A DNA stretch of 20,220 bases, from positions 1-20,220 of IMG/VR virus record IMGVR_UViG_3300008117_000732; one strand, given 5' to 3'. Positions within the stretch are counted from its first letter, which is position 1; the number at the start of each line of letters is the position of its first letter. The notes under the pieces were generated by a model. It was not told the origin of the DNA and searched no databases. It saw only the letters and a program-made list of their open reading frames with translations. Source of the stretch: a virus. Positions 1 to 7,243 of this stretch are shown here, piece after piece. The translations under genes and the position numbers were made by a program.

Positions 1-24
1 TAATAATAATAATAATATATATTA
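1..24. repeat. TAA trinucleotide run upstream of terS
   Basis: Five tandem TAA units run straight into an ATATATATTA stretch, ending about 28 bases before the terS start. It places stop codons in one forward frame and makes the leader extremely A/T-rich, which suits initiation without a Shine-Dalgarno sequence. It may be a simple-sequence tract with no further role. The window begins inside it, so its full length is unknown. Confidence 0.6.
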
Positions 25-52
25 AAAGTGGAACAGAATTACATAATACTGA

Positions 53-454
53 ATGGCCTATTCTGAAGAGTTCATATTGCACCTTGAGGAATTAGCTCAC
101 ATCTACATTGATGAGTGCTTAAACCATAAACGTGAAATGATATCCAACAAGGGAGATATTGTCATGATATTAGATAGGCATATTCCTACTATTGATTATT
201 TCTTGAGAATATGGATCCCAATAGTGAGGAAAGAAAAGAGCATTCATAGGGATACATACTATACTTGGCTTAATTCTGATGATAAACTCAAATCCGACAC
301 TATCAAAAAGATAGATGAGCTGTTTAAGTCACTGGCAGTGGACATTGTAGGCAATGAAGGCAAGGGAATTTTCTATGCTAAGAATAGACTCGGCATGCAT
401 GATCGCCAGCACCTGGAACAAAAAAATGTAGATAAGTTTGATTTTGAAGAATAA
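53..454 (+). CDS. terS: Terminase small subunit (TerS-like)
   Basis: Probable small terminase subunit, which recognises phage DNA and hands it to the large subunit at the start of packaging. The 133-residue product has an N-terminal helical region and an HTH-like block around residues 44-75 (IPTIDYFLRIWIP followed by the YYTWL segment). It ends with a conserved-looking block at about residues 103-121 (KGIFYAKNRLGMHDRQH), similar to the GxxFxLKNxxGWxDK ending of DNA-packaging gp3/TerS-type proteins. Position immediately before terL supports the call. The start is the first ATG after an A/T-rich leader with no Shine-Dalgarno. Small terminases diverge strongly, so assignment rests on the C-terminal motif and gene order. 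Confidence 0.75.
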   Translation: MAYSEEFILHLEELAHIYIDECLNHKREMISNKGDIVMILDRHIPTIDYFLRIWIPIVRKEKSIHRDTYYTWLNSDDKLKSDTIKKIDELFKSLAVDIVGNEGKGIFYAKNRLGMHDRQHLEQKNVDKFDFEE

Positions 455-466
455 ATATTATATTTG
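437..466 (+). promoter_or_regulatory. Candidate Bacteroidota-type promoter P1
   Basis: TTTG at 437-440 is followed after 18 bases by TATATTTG at 459-466, matching the Bacteroidota sigma factor pattern TTTG-N(18-20)-TAnnTTTG. Transcription would start near 472 and meet the terminator at 514-547 after roughly 75 bases, so it would give either a short RNA or an attenuated leader for terL. It overlaps the 3' end of terS. The match is by eye only, and such A/T-rich motifs also arise by chance. Confidence 0.4.
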
Positions 467-513
467 ATACTGAATTGATCATCATTGATTTGGTTATAGT
501 AGATTAGGTTAGG

Positions 514-547
514 ACCTGGGGACATTTGTTTCCAGGTTTCTTTTTTA
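514..547 (+). terminator. Intrinsic terminator between terS and terL
   Basis: A 9-bp stem (acctgggga at 514-522 with tttccaggt at 529-537, including two G-T wobbles) encloses the loop catttg and is followed by a T-rich tail (tttctttttt). This is the standard shape of a rho-independent terminator and would separate terS from terL transcription. Confidence 0.75.
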
Positions 548-555
548 TATCTTTG
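525..555 (+). promoter_or_regulatory. Candidate Bacteroidota-type promoter P2 for terL
   Basis: TTTG at 525-528, inside the terminator loop, is followed after 19 bases by TATCTTTG at 548-555, a full match to TTTG-N19-TAnnTTTG. The expected start point near 562 would give a leader of about 62 bases before the terL ATG at 625. Overlap with the terminator fits a layout that ends one transcript and starts the next. Confidence 0.5.
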
Positions 556-596
556 ATCAGTTTAAATTCTTAACACGAGTGGATAGGTATCCGGTG

Positions 597-613
597 GCGC
601 AGCGCACTGCGCT
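597..613 (+). promoter_or_regulatory. GC-rich inverted repeat in terL leader
   Basis: In an otherwise A/T-rich leader, gcgca (597-601) pairs with tgcgc (608-612) around a 6-base loop. An overlapping palindrome, agcgca-c-tgcgct, spans 601-613. It lies 11 bases before the terL start codon. It could be an RNA hairpin affecting terL translation, or a protein-binding site such as a packaging (pac/cos-region) element; the sequence does not decide between them. Confidence 0.35.
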
Positions 614-624
614 AACTTTTAAAC

Positions 625-1827
625 ATGGCAACAATTAAAGGATATAAACCACATGATAATCAGAGAGCGATTCACAATGCTATAAACCAGGGCGAGCATA
701 AGTACTATGCGCTCAATATTGGTAGGCAGTTTGGCAAGACCTTGCTAGGGATCAATCAGCTGCTGTATTGGGCCATCAATGATCCAGGATGTAAGATAGC
801 ATGGGTGACTCCGGTGTATAAGCAGGGCAAGAAGGTATTCGCAGACATGGAGCGAGCTGTTCAGAACTCTGGTCTCTTCAACTTTAACAAGTCTGATCTG
901 ATCATCAGTGGCTTTGGATCTACCATTGAATTCTTCTCTGGTGAACGGCCTGATAATATCAGAGGTAATACCTTCCACTACATGATAGTAGATGAGATGG
1001 CCTTCACTAGACCTGAGCTTTGGGATGAGGTCCTATCTGCTACTGTCCTAGTCAAAGGTAAGAAGGTGATATTCATCTCAACTCCAAAAGGTCGCAATCA
1101 CTTCCATAGGATCTGCATGCAACAGAACTATGATGACAGATACAAGTACTTTCACTTTAGCTCCTATGACAATCCCATGATAGATCCCAAGGAGCTTGAT
1201 GAGCGCAAGCGTTCACTGCCTGATCATATCTTCAGACAGGAGTACATGGCTGAGTTCATTGATAACGCATCAGGACTATTCAAGGATATCAGATCCTGCG
1301 TGGGTACCTGGTCTGCTCAAGGCAAGACCTATGCAGGAGTTGACATAGGCCGAGCTGATGACTACACTGTGTTGACCATACTTAACGAAGCAGGGCAGAT
1401 GATCTATGTAGGCCGATGGAGACATGATGAGTGGACCAAGATCATAGACAAGGTAGAGGCACAGATCCGCAAGTACCAGGCAGTGACTCTGATAGAGGTC
1501 AATAACCAGGGAGATATATTCCATGAGATGCTATCATCAAGGTTGCGTAACCTAATCAATCCATTCACTACCACATCCAAGACTAAGCCTGTGATCATTG
1601 AGGACCTTGCTCTGGCATTTGAACAGAAGGAGATCAAGATCCTAGATGAGCAGTGGCTGATAGATGAGCTTGAGAATTTTACTTATATTTACAATCCGAA
1701 TACCAGATCAGTTCAGTACTCAGCTCCTATAGGACTGCATGATGATGGAGTGATCTCACTAGCTTTAGCATGGCACTGCCGTAAGCACTATGCGAAGAGA
1801 GGACAATACAAGATACTAAGAGCATGA
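625..1827 (+). CDS. terL: Terminase large subunit (TerL)
   Basis: ATP-driven DNA packaging motor and headful/cos nuclease. The N-terminal ATPase domain shows a Walker A variant GRQFGKT (residues 33-39), a Walker B MIVDE (120-124, with D123 and E124) and the coupling motif STP (152-154). The C-terminal RNase H-like nuclease has acidic residues D240 in AGVDIG, E291 in LIEVNN and D373/D374 in LHDDG. At 400 residues it is complete but compact for the family. The ATG at 625 follows a taaac leader without Shine-Dalgarno. The stop overlaps the next gene by 4 bases (ATGA), which implies translational coupling. All catalytic motifs are intact. Confidence 0.96.
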   Translation: MATIKGYKPHDNQRAIHNAINQGEHKYYALNIGRQFGKTLLGINQLLYWAINDPGCKIAWVTPVYKQGKKVFADMERAVQNSGLFNFNKSDLIISGFGSTIEFFSGERPDNIRGNTFHYMIVDEMAFTRPELWDEVLSATVLVKGKKVIFISTPKGRNHFHRICMQQNYDDRYKYFHFSSYDNPMIDPKELDERKRSLPDHIFRQEYMAEFIDNASGLFKDIRSCVGTWSAQGKTYAGVDIGRADDYTVLTILNEAGQMIYVGRWRHDEWTKIIDKVEAQIRKYQAVTLIEVNNQGDIFHEMLSSRLRNLINPFTTTSKTKPVIIEDLALAFEQKEIKILDEQWLIDELENFTYIYNPNTRSVQYSAPIGLHDDGVISLALAWHCRKHYAKRGQYKILRA

Positions 1828-2537
1828 AGAAGATTGAAGCATCCTATCCCAAGAGCATCAAGGACTGTACTCCTGAGCAGCTAACCAAGTGGCTTATCTT
1901 GGCTCCACTAGTCAAGGGCAATAATGACAGATTGAGCAATATGCTTGACTTCCATTGTCAGATGATCAGTATATTCACAGGGCTATCTATGAATCAGGTG
2001 CGCAAGGTACATGTGGATGATATCCTTGAGCTTAGCATGAAGCTGCTCAATATGCTTGCAGAGTTCAGACCAACAGATCCCGCAGCATCCATTGAGATAG
2101 AAGGCAAGCGGTATGTCTTTGAGAAGAACTTCGAATATATCACTACCGGACAGATCATAGACTTGAAGCTCATTGAGGATATCACTATGAGTCCATGCGA
2201 GGCATTAGCCATCTGCTACATAGAGGAAGGGATGGAGTACTGCCAGGAAGACAACAGAGGCAAGGTGTTAAACCCTAATAAAGTTAGGGAGGAGATCTTC
2301 AAGAGGTCCTTTCCAGGTGATGAGTTTTTGAACTACTTCGCTTTTTTTTTGCAAGAATCAGAGAAGCGGAGGCTCGCTATATTGGGGATACAGACTCTGA
2401 GGATGATGAATCAGAACATGAATCTACAGAAGGAGCTCTCAGAGATTCTGAATGGTTTACCTGGACAAAAGTCCTCCTCAGGTTGGCTCAAGAGCTTGGT
2501 AAGGATGTTGATACCATCACGCGTCAGCCGTACGTGA
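1824..2537 (+). CDS. Tail assembly chaperone-like protein, zero-frame product (G-like)
   Basis: A 237-residue protein whose start overlaps the terL stop (ATGA). It is helical in character, with a YITTGQIIDLKLIED segment near residues 109-123 and an acidic middle, resembling chaperone-like tail proteins of Bacteroidota siphophages. At codons 173-176 the gene reads gct ttt ttt ttg through nine consecutive T. Without slippage translation continues for another 61 residues, ending in a basic tail. With a -1 slip it enters a longer, better-conserved-looking frame ending at 2608 (separate entry). By analogy to lambda gpG this would be the shorter, more abundant form that coats the tape measure protein. 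Function is inferred from architecture, not from a recognised domain. Confidence 0.7.
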   Translation: MKKIEASYPKSIKDCTPEQLTKWLILAPLVKGNNDRLSNMLDFHCQMISIFTGLSMNQVRKVHVDDILELSMKLLNMLAEFRPTDPAASIEIEGKRYVFEKNFEYITTGQIIDLKLIEDITMSPCEALAICYIEEGMEYCQEDNRGKVLNPNKVREEIFKRSFPGDEFLNYFAFFLQESEKRRLAILGIQTLRMMNQNMNLQKELSEILNGLPGQKSSSGWLKSLVRMLIPSRVSRT

Positions 2538-2608
2538 AGACTCTATTCTGGATGAACTTCTTCAAGCTAAAGACGGAACAAGATTACATATTACAGAAGA
2601 ATGGCTGA
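1824..2608 (+). CDS. Predicted -1 frameshift fusion of the tail chaperone (GT-like)
   Basis: Slippage by -1 on T TTT TTG (2345-2351) joins the first 176 residues to 85 further codons in the -1 frame, read from gca at 2351 to the stop at 2606-2608, giving about 261 residues. The extension begins ARIREAEARYIGDT, passes through an acidic linker rich in D, E and S, and ends with a Trp- and Leu-rich helical part including WFTWTKVLLRLAQEL and VKTLFWMNFFKLKTEQ. Its stop overlaps the next gene's ATG (2601) by 8 bases, filling what would otherwise be a 63-base gap. A G plus GT pair produced by -1 frameshift is widespread in siphophages. A homopolymer length error is the main alternative; it would make this the only product. 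Confidence 0.65.
2342..2351 (+). promoter_or_regulatory. Putative -1 ribosomal frameshift slippery site (T9)
   Basis: Nine T followed by G. Relative to the zero frame (gct ttt ttt ttg) it contains the canonical X XXY YYZ heptamer T TTT TTG at 2345-2351. After a one-base slip both tRNAs can re-pair with TTT codons, and the next codon (gca, 2351) opens 85 codons without a stop. I see no strong stem-loop just downstream; only a weak agcg/cgct pairing lies nearby. Confidence 0.6.
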
Positions 2609-3128
2609 CTTTGATTTCCTTGAGGGATTGGGATTCTCTGAATCTGAACTACAACAGCCTGAGAACGCATACAGCAAGCTGATACAAGGCATTGCTCAGC
2701 AAGTCACAGATGACTTCAAGGACTATATAAACAAGAACGTACACAACACTGGAGCTCTTGCTCAGTCAGTGGTGTTCTTCCCTACAGGGCAATTCAACTT
2801 TGAGATACAAGCGGATGATTACTATAAGTTCCAGGATCAAGGAGTCAATCCAATAGGTCAGAAAAGATTCCCTACAAACTACAAGTTCAAGCTGCCATTC
2901 GTTACCAAGAGTCATGCTCTAGCTATCAAGCAATGGAAGGGATATGACATGAGTCATGCATATGCATCAGCTACCTTGACCAAGAACAAGTATGGTATCA
3001 AGCCAAGGAATATCACAGCTAATGTGATGACTGATGCTGTACTTGAGCGTATAAGCAATGATATAGCTGAGGTGACTGGTCTGATATTCGAGGTTAAATT
3101 CACACAAAACACTAAGACATGGCAATAA
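2601..3128 (+). CDS. HK97 gp10-like tail completion / head-tail joining protein
   Basis: A 175-residue protein probably acting at the neck or upper tail. The HK97 gp10-type signature is visible: a helical N-terminus, NTGALAQSVVF at about residues 48-58 (family pattern TGxLxxS), and DDYYKFQDQGVNPIG around 70-84 (family pattern YxxxxExGT). Near the C-terminus GIKPRNITANVMTDAV resembles the RPFxxPAxxxA helix. Its ATG lies inside the end of the predicted frameshift product, and its stop overlaps the next gene by 10 bases, so it is translated as part of the same operon. Similarity is by motif only. A minor tail or tail terminator role is also possible. Confidence 0.55.
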   Translation: MADFDFLEGLGFSESELQQPENAYSKLIQGIAQQVTDDFKDYINKNVHNTGALAQSVVFFPTGQFNFEIQADDYYKFQDQGVNPIGQKRFPTNYKFKLPFVTKSHALAIKQWKGYDMSHAYASATLTKNKYGIKPRNITANVMTDAVLERISNDIAEVTGLIFEVKFTQNTKTWQ

Positions 3129-4330
3129 CCATCGTTAATGAGCCATCACCATTCTGGCCTATATGTAATGATGTAGAGTGGGTTTTCAAGTCTGATGAGA
3201 CTGCGCAGCCAAACTTCTCATTCACTATTGAGCTGTATATTGAAGGCGCACTGCATTCAACTCATGAGGTATATCCAGAGGTAGGTGATTCAGCTAAGTT
3301 TAATATATCAACTATAGGTAGAGCTGTATCCACTAGCAATTATCCTGAAGCTGCAACTCTTTCACAAGAGCTCAATCCAGACTATACATGGAGCTTGATC
3401 ATATATGAAAAGTATGGTACTCCTCCAGTAACTGATCTAGGATCTGCAACTAACACAAGCGGAATAAACTTTTTGAATGGATCCTTCAGATATGGAGAGT
3501 TATATCCTAGTCAATATGACTACCAAGACTATGACCTTGATACTGGAGGAAAGGGTGACTTATTCCTAACTGACTTCCCTAGAGACAAACGTGATTTAGT
3601 TAGCTATAATGAAGCTAAATTCTTAGCTATAATTAACAGCGGAGGAGATAACTTGACAGGATACGTAAAGCTTTATGATATATCCAATACTCAGATAGCA
3701 TCAGCTACATGGATAGGTTTTCTTGGTACTGGGCTATCAACTCCTATGATATCTGTTGGTCCTCTATCATTGGTATCAGGTACATCACTGTTACAGGCTG
3801 ACTTTAATGACTGCTACTACTATACCATTCAGCTGAAGCAAACAGCAGATGCAAGTAAGGACTCTGAGCTGTATAAGATTTACTATGATACTTCATGCAG
3901 CGCATACTCAAGGCGCAGGCTTCACTGGTTAAATAGATTTGGAGCATGGGACTCATTTACCTTCACTCTACTCTCTGAGGATTCTACATCTATCCAGAGC
4001 AACAGATATACCAGGGCAACAGGCCGATGGAATGGAGATGACTATCAGCGTAACTTATCAGATGGCAATCAAATGACCATGAGTAAATTTATGCAGGATA
4101 GACTGATACTCAATTCAGATTGGATACATGAAGACATTCAGAACTGGCTAGTGAGATCACTATATGAATCACCAAGAGTATATTTGCAGAATGACTTTGG
4201 TACATCAGTCTTTGAGCCAGTTAATATCACCAATGCTGAGACTATAGTAAAGCAGCGCAGGAAATTTGGACTCATGCAGGAGCAAGTGACCATTGATAGA
4301 ACATATACTAAAGTCAGCCAGCTAGGATAA
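3119..4330 (+). CDS. Phage tail structural protein of unknown function
   Basis: A 403-residue, beta-rich, Tyr/Ser/Thr-rich protein without signal peptide or membrane segment, as expected for a virion component. A distinctive block at residues 263-281 (SRRRLHWLNRFGAWDSF) resembles a conserved region I associate with tail proteins of Bacteroidota phages. A C-terminal segment at 349-400 (YESPRVYLQ, then FGLMQEQVTIDRTYTK) looks like a domain mediating contact with a partner. It is linked to the gp10-like gene upstream by a 10-base overlap and to the 802-residue gene downstream by TAATG. It may be a distal tail or baseplate element; no enzymatic motif is seen. Confidence 0.6.
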   Translation: MAITIVNEPSPFWPICNDVEWVFKSDETAQPNFSFTIELYIEGALHSTHEVYPEVGDSAKFNISTIGRAVSTSNYPEAATLSQELNPDYTWSLIIYEKYGTPPVTDLGSATNTSGINFLNGSFRYGELYPSQYDYQDYDLDTGGKGDLFLTDFPRDKRDLVSYNEAKFLAIINSGGDNLTGYVKLYDISNTQIASATWIGFLGTGLSTPMISVGPLSLVSGTSLLQADFNDCYYYTIQLKQTADASKDSELYKIYYDTSCSAYSRRRLHWLNRFGAWDSFTFTLLSEDSTSIQSNRYTRATGRWNGDDYQRNLSDGNQMTMSKFMQDRLILNSDWIHEDIQNWLVRSLYESPRVYLQNDFGTSVFEPVNITNAETIVKQRRKFGLMQEQVTIDRTYTKVSQLG

Positions 4331-6738
4331 TGGAACTATACATCAATGACTTCCGGGTTGATCTAAATGAGCGTTTACCTTTTCCGCTGACATACAATAT
4401 CAGTGACATCAAGGATCTGAGTGCTCGTAAGGGTAACAACTCCAAAACCATCACTATACCTGGCACCAAGGGTAATCTCTTTCTGATGTACAACGCATTC
4501 AGCTTGAGCGTGACTGAGTCAATAACTGGTGACATCAGCTCCTTTGACTTTGATCCAACAGTGAAGGTGACAGCTCGCTACTATGAGCAAGGGATACTGC
4601 AGTTCAATGGATACTGTCAGCTCACTGACTGCGAGTACATGAATGGGGACTGGAGATTCAATATAGTTCTATTCAGTGATCAGATAGACTACATGATCAA
4701 GATGGGCCAAGTTAAGATCAATGAGCTTGACTGGTCCGAGTATGACCATGACTGCACCAGGGATAATCAGATGGACACATGGTCCGGCACTATCAAGGTA
4801 AATAGCATACCTACAAGCAACAAGACTGGAGCCAATTGGGATGGTGTAGGATACTATTATGGCCTCATTGACTATGGCTATGACAGATCTACTCCTAGCA
4901 CCTTCAACGTAGAGCATATACATCCGCAAGTATTCTGCTATGACATACTCAGCAGGCTATTCACTCATGCAGGCATCACATGGAACTCAGCTTTCCTTGA
5001 ATCACAGACATTCAAGAGATTGCTACTAGCTCATGATGGAGGGGATCTTCCTAGCATAGATGCAACTGAAGCTGCTGCACTATCATGTAAGAATGATGAG
5101 GTCAATAAAGCTACAGGATACATATATCAGACAGGTCTGCAAATAGATGATCCTGGATTCACCATATACTTTGGTGGAGGTGGTAACTATAAGGCTGACT
5201 ATATCAATCTGCATTCCAATGCTCCTGTATGGGTAAATAATGTTACTGATCCATCAAGTCAAATGACTGGAGAGACTCCATTCAAGTTCCAAGCTGCTAC
5301 AGCTGGCCTTTATCAGCTTGAGTATGTAGGTACTCATGATGTGACCTTTGACTTCACTATAGCAGGAGCTAGTATACTTGATGCTAGGCTGCGCTTTGAC
5401 TTTGCTCTATTGATATATCGCAATGGAGCACTCATATCATTTGAGAACGTATACCAGGGAGATCTAGATGGAGCCACTGGTGATGTCACTGGTACTATAG
5501 CATTCACATATAACAAGCTTATTGATCTCAATATCAATGATACTTTCACTATGAGATACCGTGTGTTCATCTATAACAGTGATATCATAGTGGATGACTA
5601 TCCAAGCTCTTTCTCAACTGACTTCTATATTGAGACTATAGATGCGGAGGTGAACGTGAATAAGTTTGAGCAGGTATTCTCTCCAGGATCTACAGTCAAG
5701 CTCAATGAGTTCCTGCCGGATATGGATGGAGCCACATACTTCAAGGGACTTGTGCAGGCATTCAATCTATACTGTAAGCCTTCAACAGATGATCCAACTA
5801 TCTTGGACATAGAGCCATTGAATGACTTCTATGGCAGCACAGCTGATGCGCTCAACTGGAGTGATAAGGTAGACTATAGCAAGTCACTAAAGGTCATACC
5901 TACGGTGAACTTTGCGAGCAAGGAGTATATGTTTAAGTTTGCTGATGATACGGACTATTTTAACCAGGCATATCTGCAGGACCAAGGAGAGCAGTATGGA
6001 TCCTATCTGGTAGACAGTCAGAATCAATTCAACAAGGATACCACTGAGTTCGTGCTCCCATTCTCTCAGAAGCTATTAGTGAATATACCGGTAGATGAGA
6101 CAACATACACAGGGCTGATCATGCCAAGGTCCTTCCAGGTGCGCTTTAATGATGATGGCACATCTGATATAAACTTGATGAAGGGTAAGCCATTTATAGT
6201 ACAGCTTGGTCCAATGACATCAGCTAACTGGACTCACATAGATGAGAATGGTACTGGTCATGCAGAGACTGACTATCCCTATGTAGGCCATCTCAACAGC
6301 TTGTCATCACCTACCTTTGACTTCAACTGGGGAGTGCCTGATTATATCTACTATGAGGGCGCATCCTATACTACTGAGAACTTATACTTCTATCATGATC
6401 AGTTCATGAAGGAGATCGTCAGTAAGTTTGGCAAGCAGCTAAACTGCTATATCAAGATCACTCCTGATATGATCAATCAGCTTGACTTTAGGAATCTAAT
6501 CAATATAGATGGGGTAGTATATAGGCTTCAGAAGGTAGAGAACTGGGATAGTGGAAAGGATGAGACTACAGCAGTGGAACTGATTCGCATAATAAAGAGT
6601 GAGGGCTTGTTTGCTTTCTTTGATATTCCTCCGTTCAATCCACTACTCAACAAGTACTGGAGAATCACAGAGTCAGAGAAGGCAGCACCAAGTGACACAA
6701 GGGAAACAGAAGATAATCAAATAAGAAGAGTACAGTAA
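4330..6738 (+). CDS. Large tail protein, possible tail-tip hub
   Basis: An 802-residue beta-rich structural protein. The N-terminus (about residues 10-50) carries LNERLPFPLTYNISDIKD and a SKTITIPGTKGN motif at 38-49, typical of a Bacteroidota phage tail family. The middle is rich in aromatic, Asp and Gly residues, and the last 15 residues form a charged tail (DTRETEDNQIRRVQ). No peptidase or lysozyme motif is evident. Size, position after the 403-residue tail gene and position before the fibre cluster suggest a distal-tail/hub (Dit/Tal-like) role; this is inference. The start overlaps the upstream stop by one base (TAATG), and the next gene begins one base after its stop. Confidence 0.6.
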   Translation: MELYINDFRVDLNERLPFPLTYNISDIKDLSARKGNNSKTITIPGTKGNLFLMYNAFSLSVTESITGDISSFDFDPTVKVTARYYEQGILQFNGYCQLTDCEYMNGDWRFNIVLFSDQIDYMIKMGQVKINELDWSEYDHDCTRDNQMDTWSGTIKVNSIPTSNKTGANWDGVGYYYGLIDYGYDRSTPSTFNVEHIHPQVFCYDILSRLFTHAGITWNSAFLESQTFKRLLLAHDGGDLPSIDATEAAALSCKNDEVNKATGYIYQTGLQIDDPGFTIYFGGGGNYKADYINLHSNAPVWVNNVTDPSSQMTGETPFKFQAATAGLYQLEYVGTHDVTFDFTIAGASILDARLRFDFALLIYRNGALISFENVYQGDLDGATGDVTGTIAFTYNKLIDLNINDTFTMRYRVFIYNSDIIVDDYPSSFSTDFYIETIDAEVNVNKFEQVFSPGSTVKLNEFLPDMDGATYFKGLVQAFNLYCKPSTDDPTILDIEPLNDFYGSTADALNWSDKVDYSKSLKVIPTVNFASKEYMFKFADDTDYFNQAYLQDQGEQYGSYLVDSQNQFNKDTTEFVLPFSQKLLVNIPVDETTYTGLIMPRSFQVRFNDDGTSDINLMKGKPFIVQLGPMTSANWTHIDENGTGHAETDYPYVGHLNSLSSPTFDFNWGVPDYIYYEGASYTTENLYFYHDQFMKEIVSKFGKQLNCYIKITPDMINQLDFRNLINIDGVVYRLQKVENWDSGKDETTAVELIRIIKSEGLFAFFDIPPFNPLLNKYWRITESEKAAPSDTRETEDNQIRRVQ

Positions 6739-6739
6739 T

Positions 6740-7006
6740 ATGGCACAATGGGAAGAGGTACTGGTAGCAAGCCAGGGAACAATCGTGGTAAACGACACAA
6801 ACGAGAAGACAGTCACGCATGATGCTATCTTTGTCTTGGAGGACACAGTGTTCAACAGCATCAAGGTGGCAGGAGTGGATATTAAAGCGGATCTGATCAG
6901 CACTCCAGGTACAGCAGTAAAGGCAGGAGCTATGCTCAGAGCTAGCGGAGCTCGCAAGTTCAGCGGTGTTGACTTGGTATCTGGTTCAGTAGTTTTAATA
7001 CTCTGA
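6740..7006 (+). CDS. Small structural protein of unknown function
   Basis: An 88-residue beta-rich protein with a VLEDTVFNSIKVAG core, a TPGTAVKAGAMLRA segment at about residues 55-68 and a hydrophobic C-terminus ending VVLIL. No transmembrane segment or Cys is seen. Similar small proteins occur next to tail-fibre genes in Bacteroidota phages and are thought to be virion parts, but I cannot name a function. It starts one base after the 802-residue tail gene and lies two bases before the next small ORF, so it is part of the same transcript. Confidence 0.65.
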   Translation: MAQWEEVLVASQGTIVVNDTNEKTVTHDAIFVLEDTVFNSIKVAGVDIKADLISTPGTAVKAGAMLRASGARKFSGVDLVSGSVVLIL

Positions 7007-7008
7007 TC

Positions 7009-7149
7009 ATGTACGGCATATTCATGAGTATGGTTAACTATTCTGTCAGTACTGCGGTGAACGTGGCTAAGAGCATGTTCAACAGAGTATCAGAGGATGG
7101 GATCAACAGGATAACAGAAGATAGTAGACAACGAATAACAGAAGACTAA
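7009..7149 (+). CDS. Small protein with repeated RITED motif
   Basis: A 46-residue ORF starting two bases after the preceding stop. It has a mildly hydrophobic N-terminus (MYGIFMSMVNYSV) and a C-terminus with two copies of RITED (NRITEDSRQRITED), encoded by two nearby ataacagaaga repeats. The upstream 802-residue protein ends in a related RETED stretch, and ITED-type tails recur in Bacteroidota phage tail genes in my recollection. The stop overlaps the next ATG (TAATG). Tight packing on both sides is the main argument that it is real; function is unknown. Confidence 0.5.
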   Translation: MYGIFMSMVNYSVSTAVNVAKSMFNRVSEDGINRITEDSRQRITED

Positions 7150-7226
7150 TGGCATTAAAGATTTCGCAGCTGACTGCAATGTCAGCAAACAGAATGGCAA
7201 CTACGGACCTATTACTACTGCACTGA
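7149..7226 (+). pseudogene. N-terminal fibre fragment, frame interrupted
   Basis: A 25-codon ORF beginning MALKISQLTAMSANRM and reaching ATTDLL before a TGA. This start resembles the common N-terminus of phage fibre proteins (MxxKISxLTxxT....ADLL), which normally runs on for many residues. The expected continuation is found in the -1 frame just downstream (next entry), so the two are probably pieces of one gene separated by a frameshift. A real short peptide or a programmed shift cannot be excluded. Confidence 0.4.
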
Positions 7227-7243
7227 CTACAGGCACAGCGAAG

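Noticed and set aside
560-640. tRNA-like stretch before terL (GGTGGCGCAGC, GCACTGCGC and a CTTTTAA loop-like segment)
   Set aside because: The pieces recall a tRNA D-arm and a Lys anticodon loop, but no acceptor stem pairs, the T-arm is missing and the region runs into the terL coding sequence.
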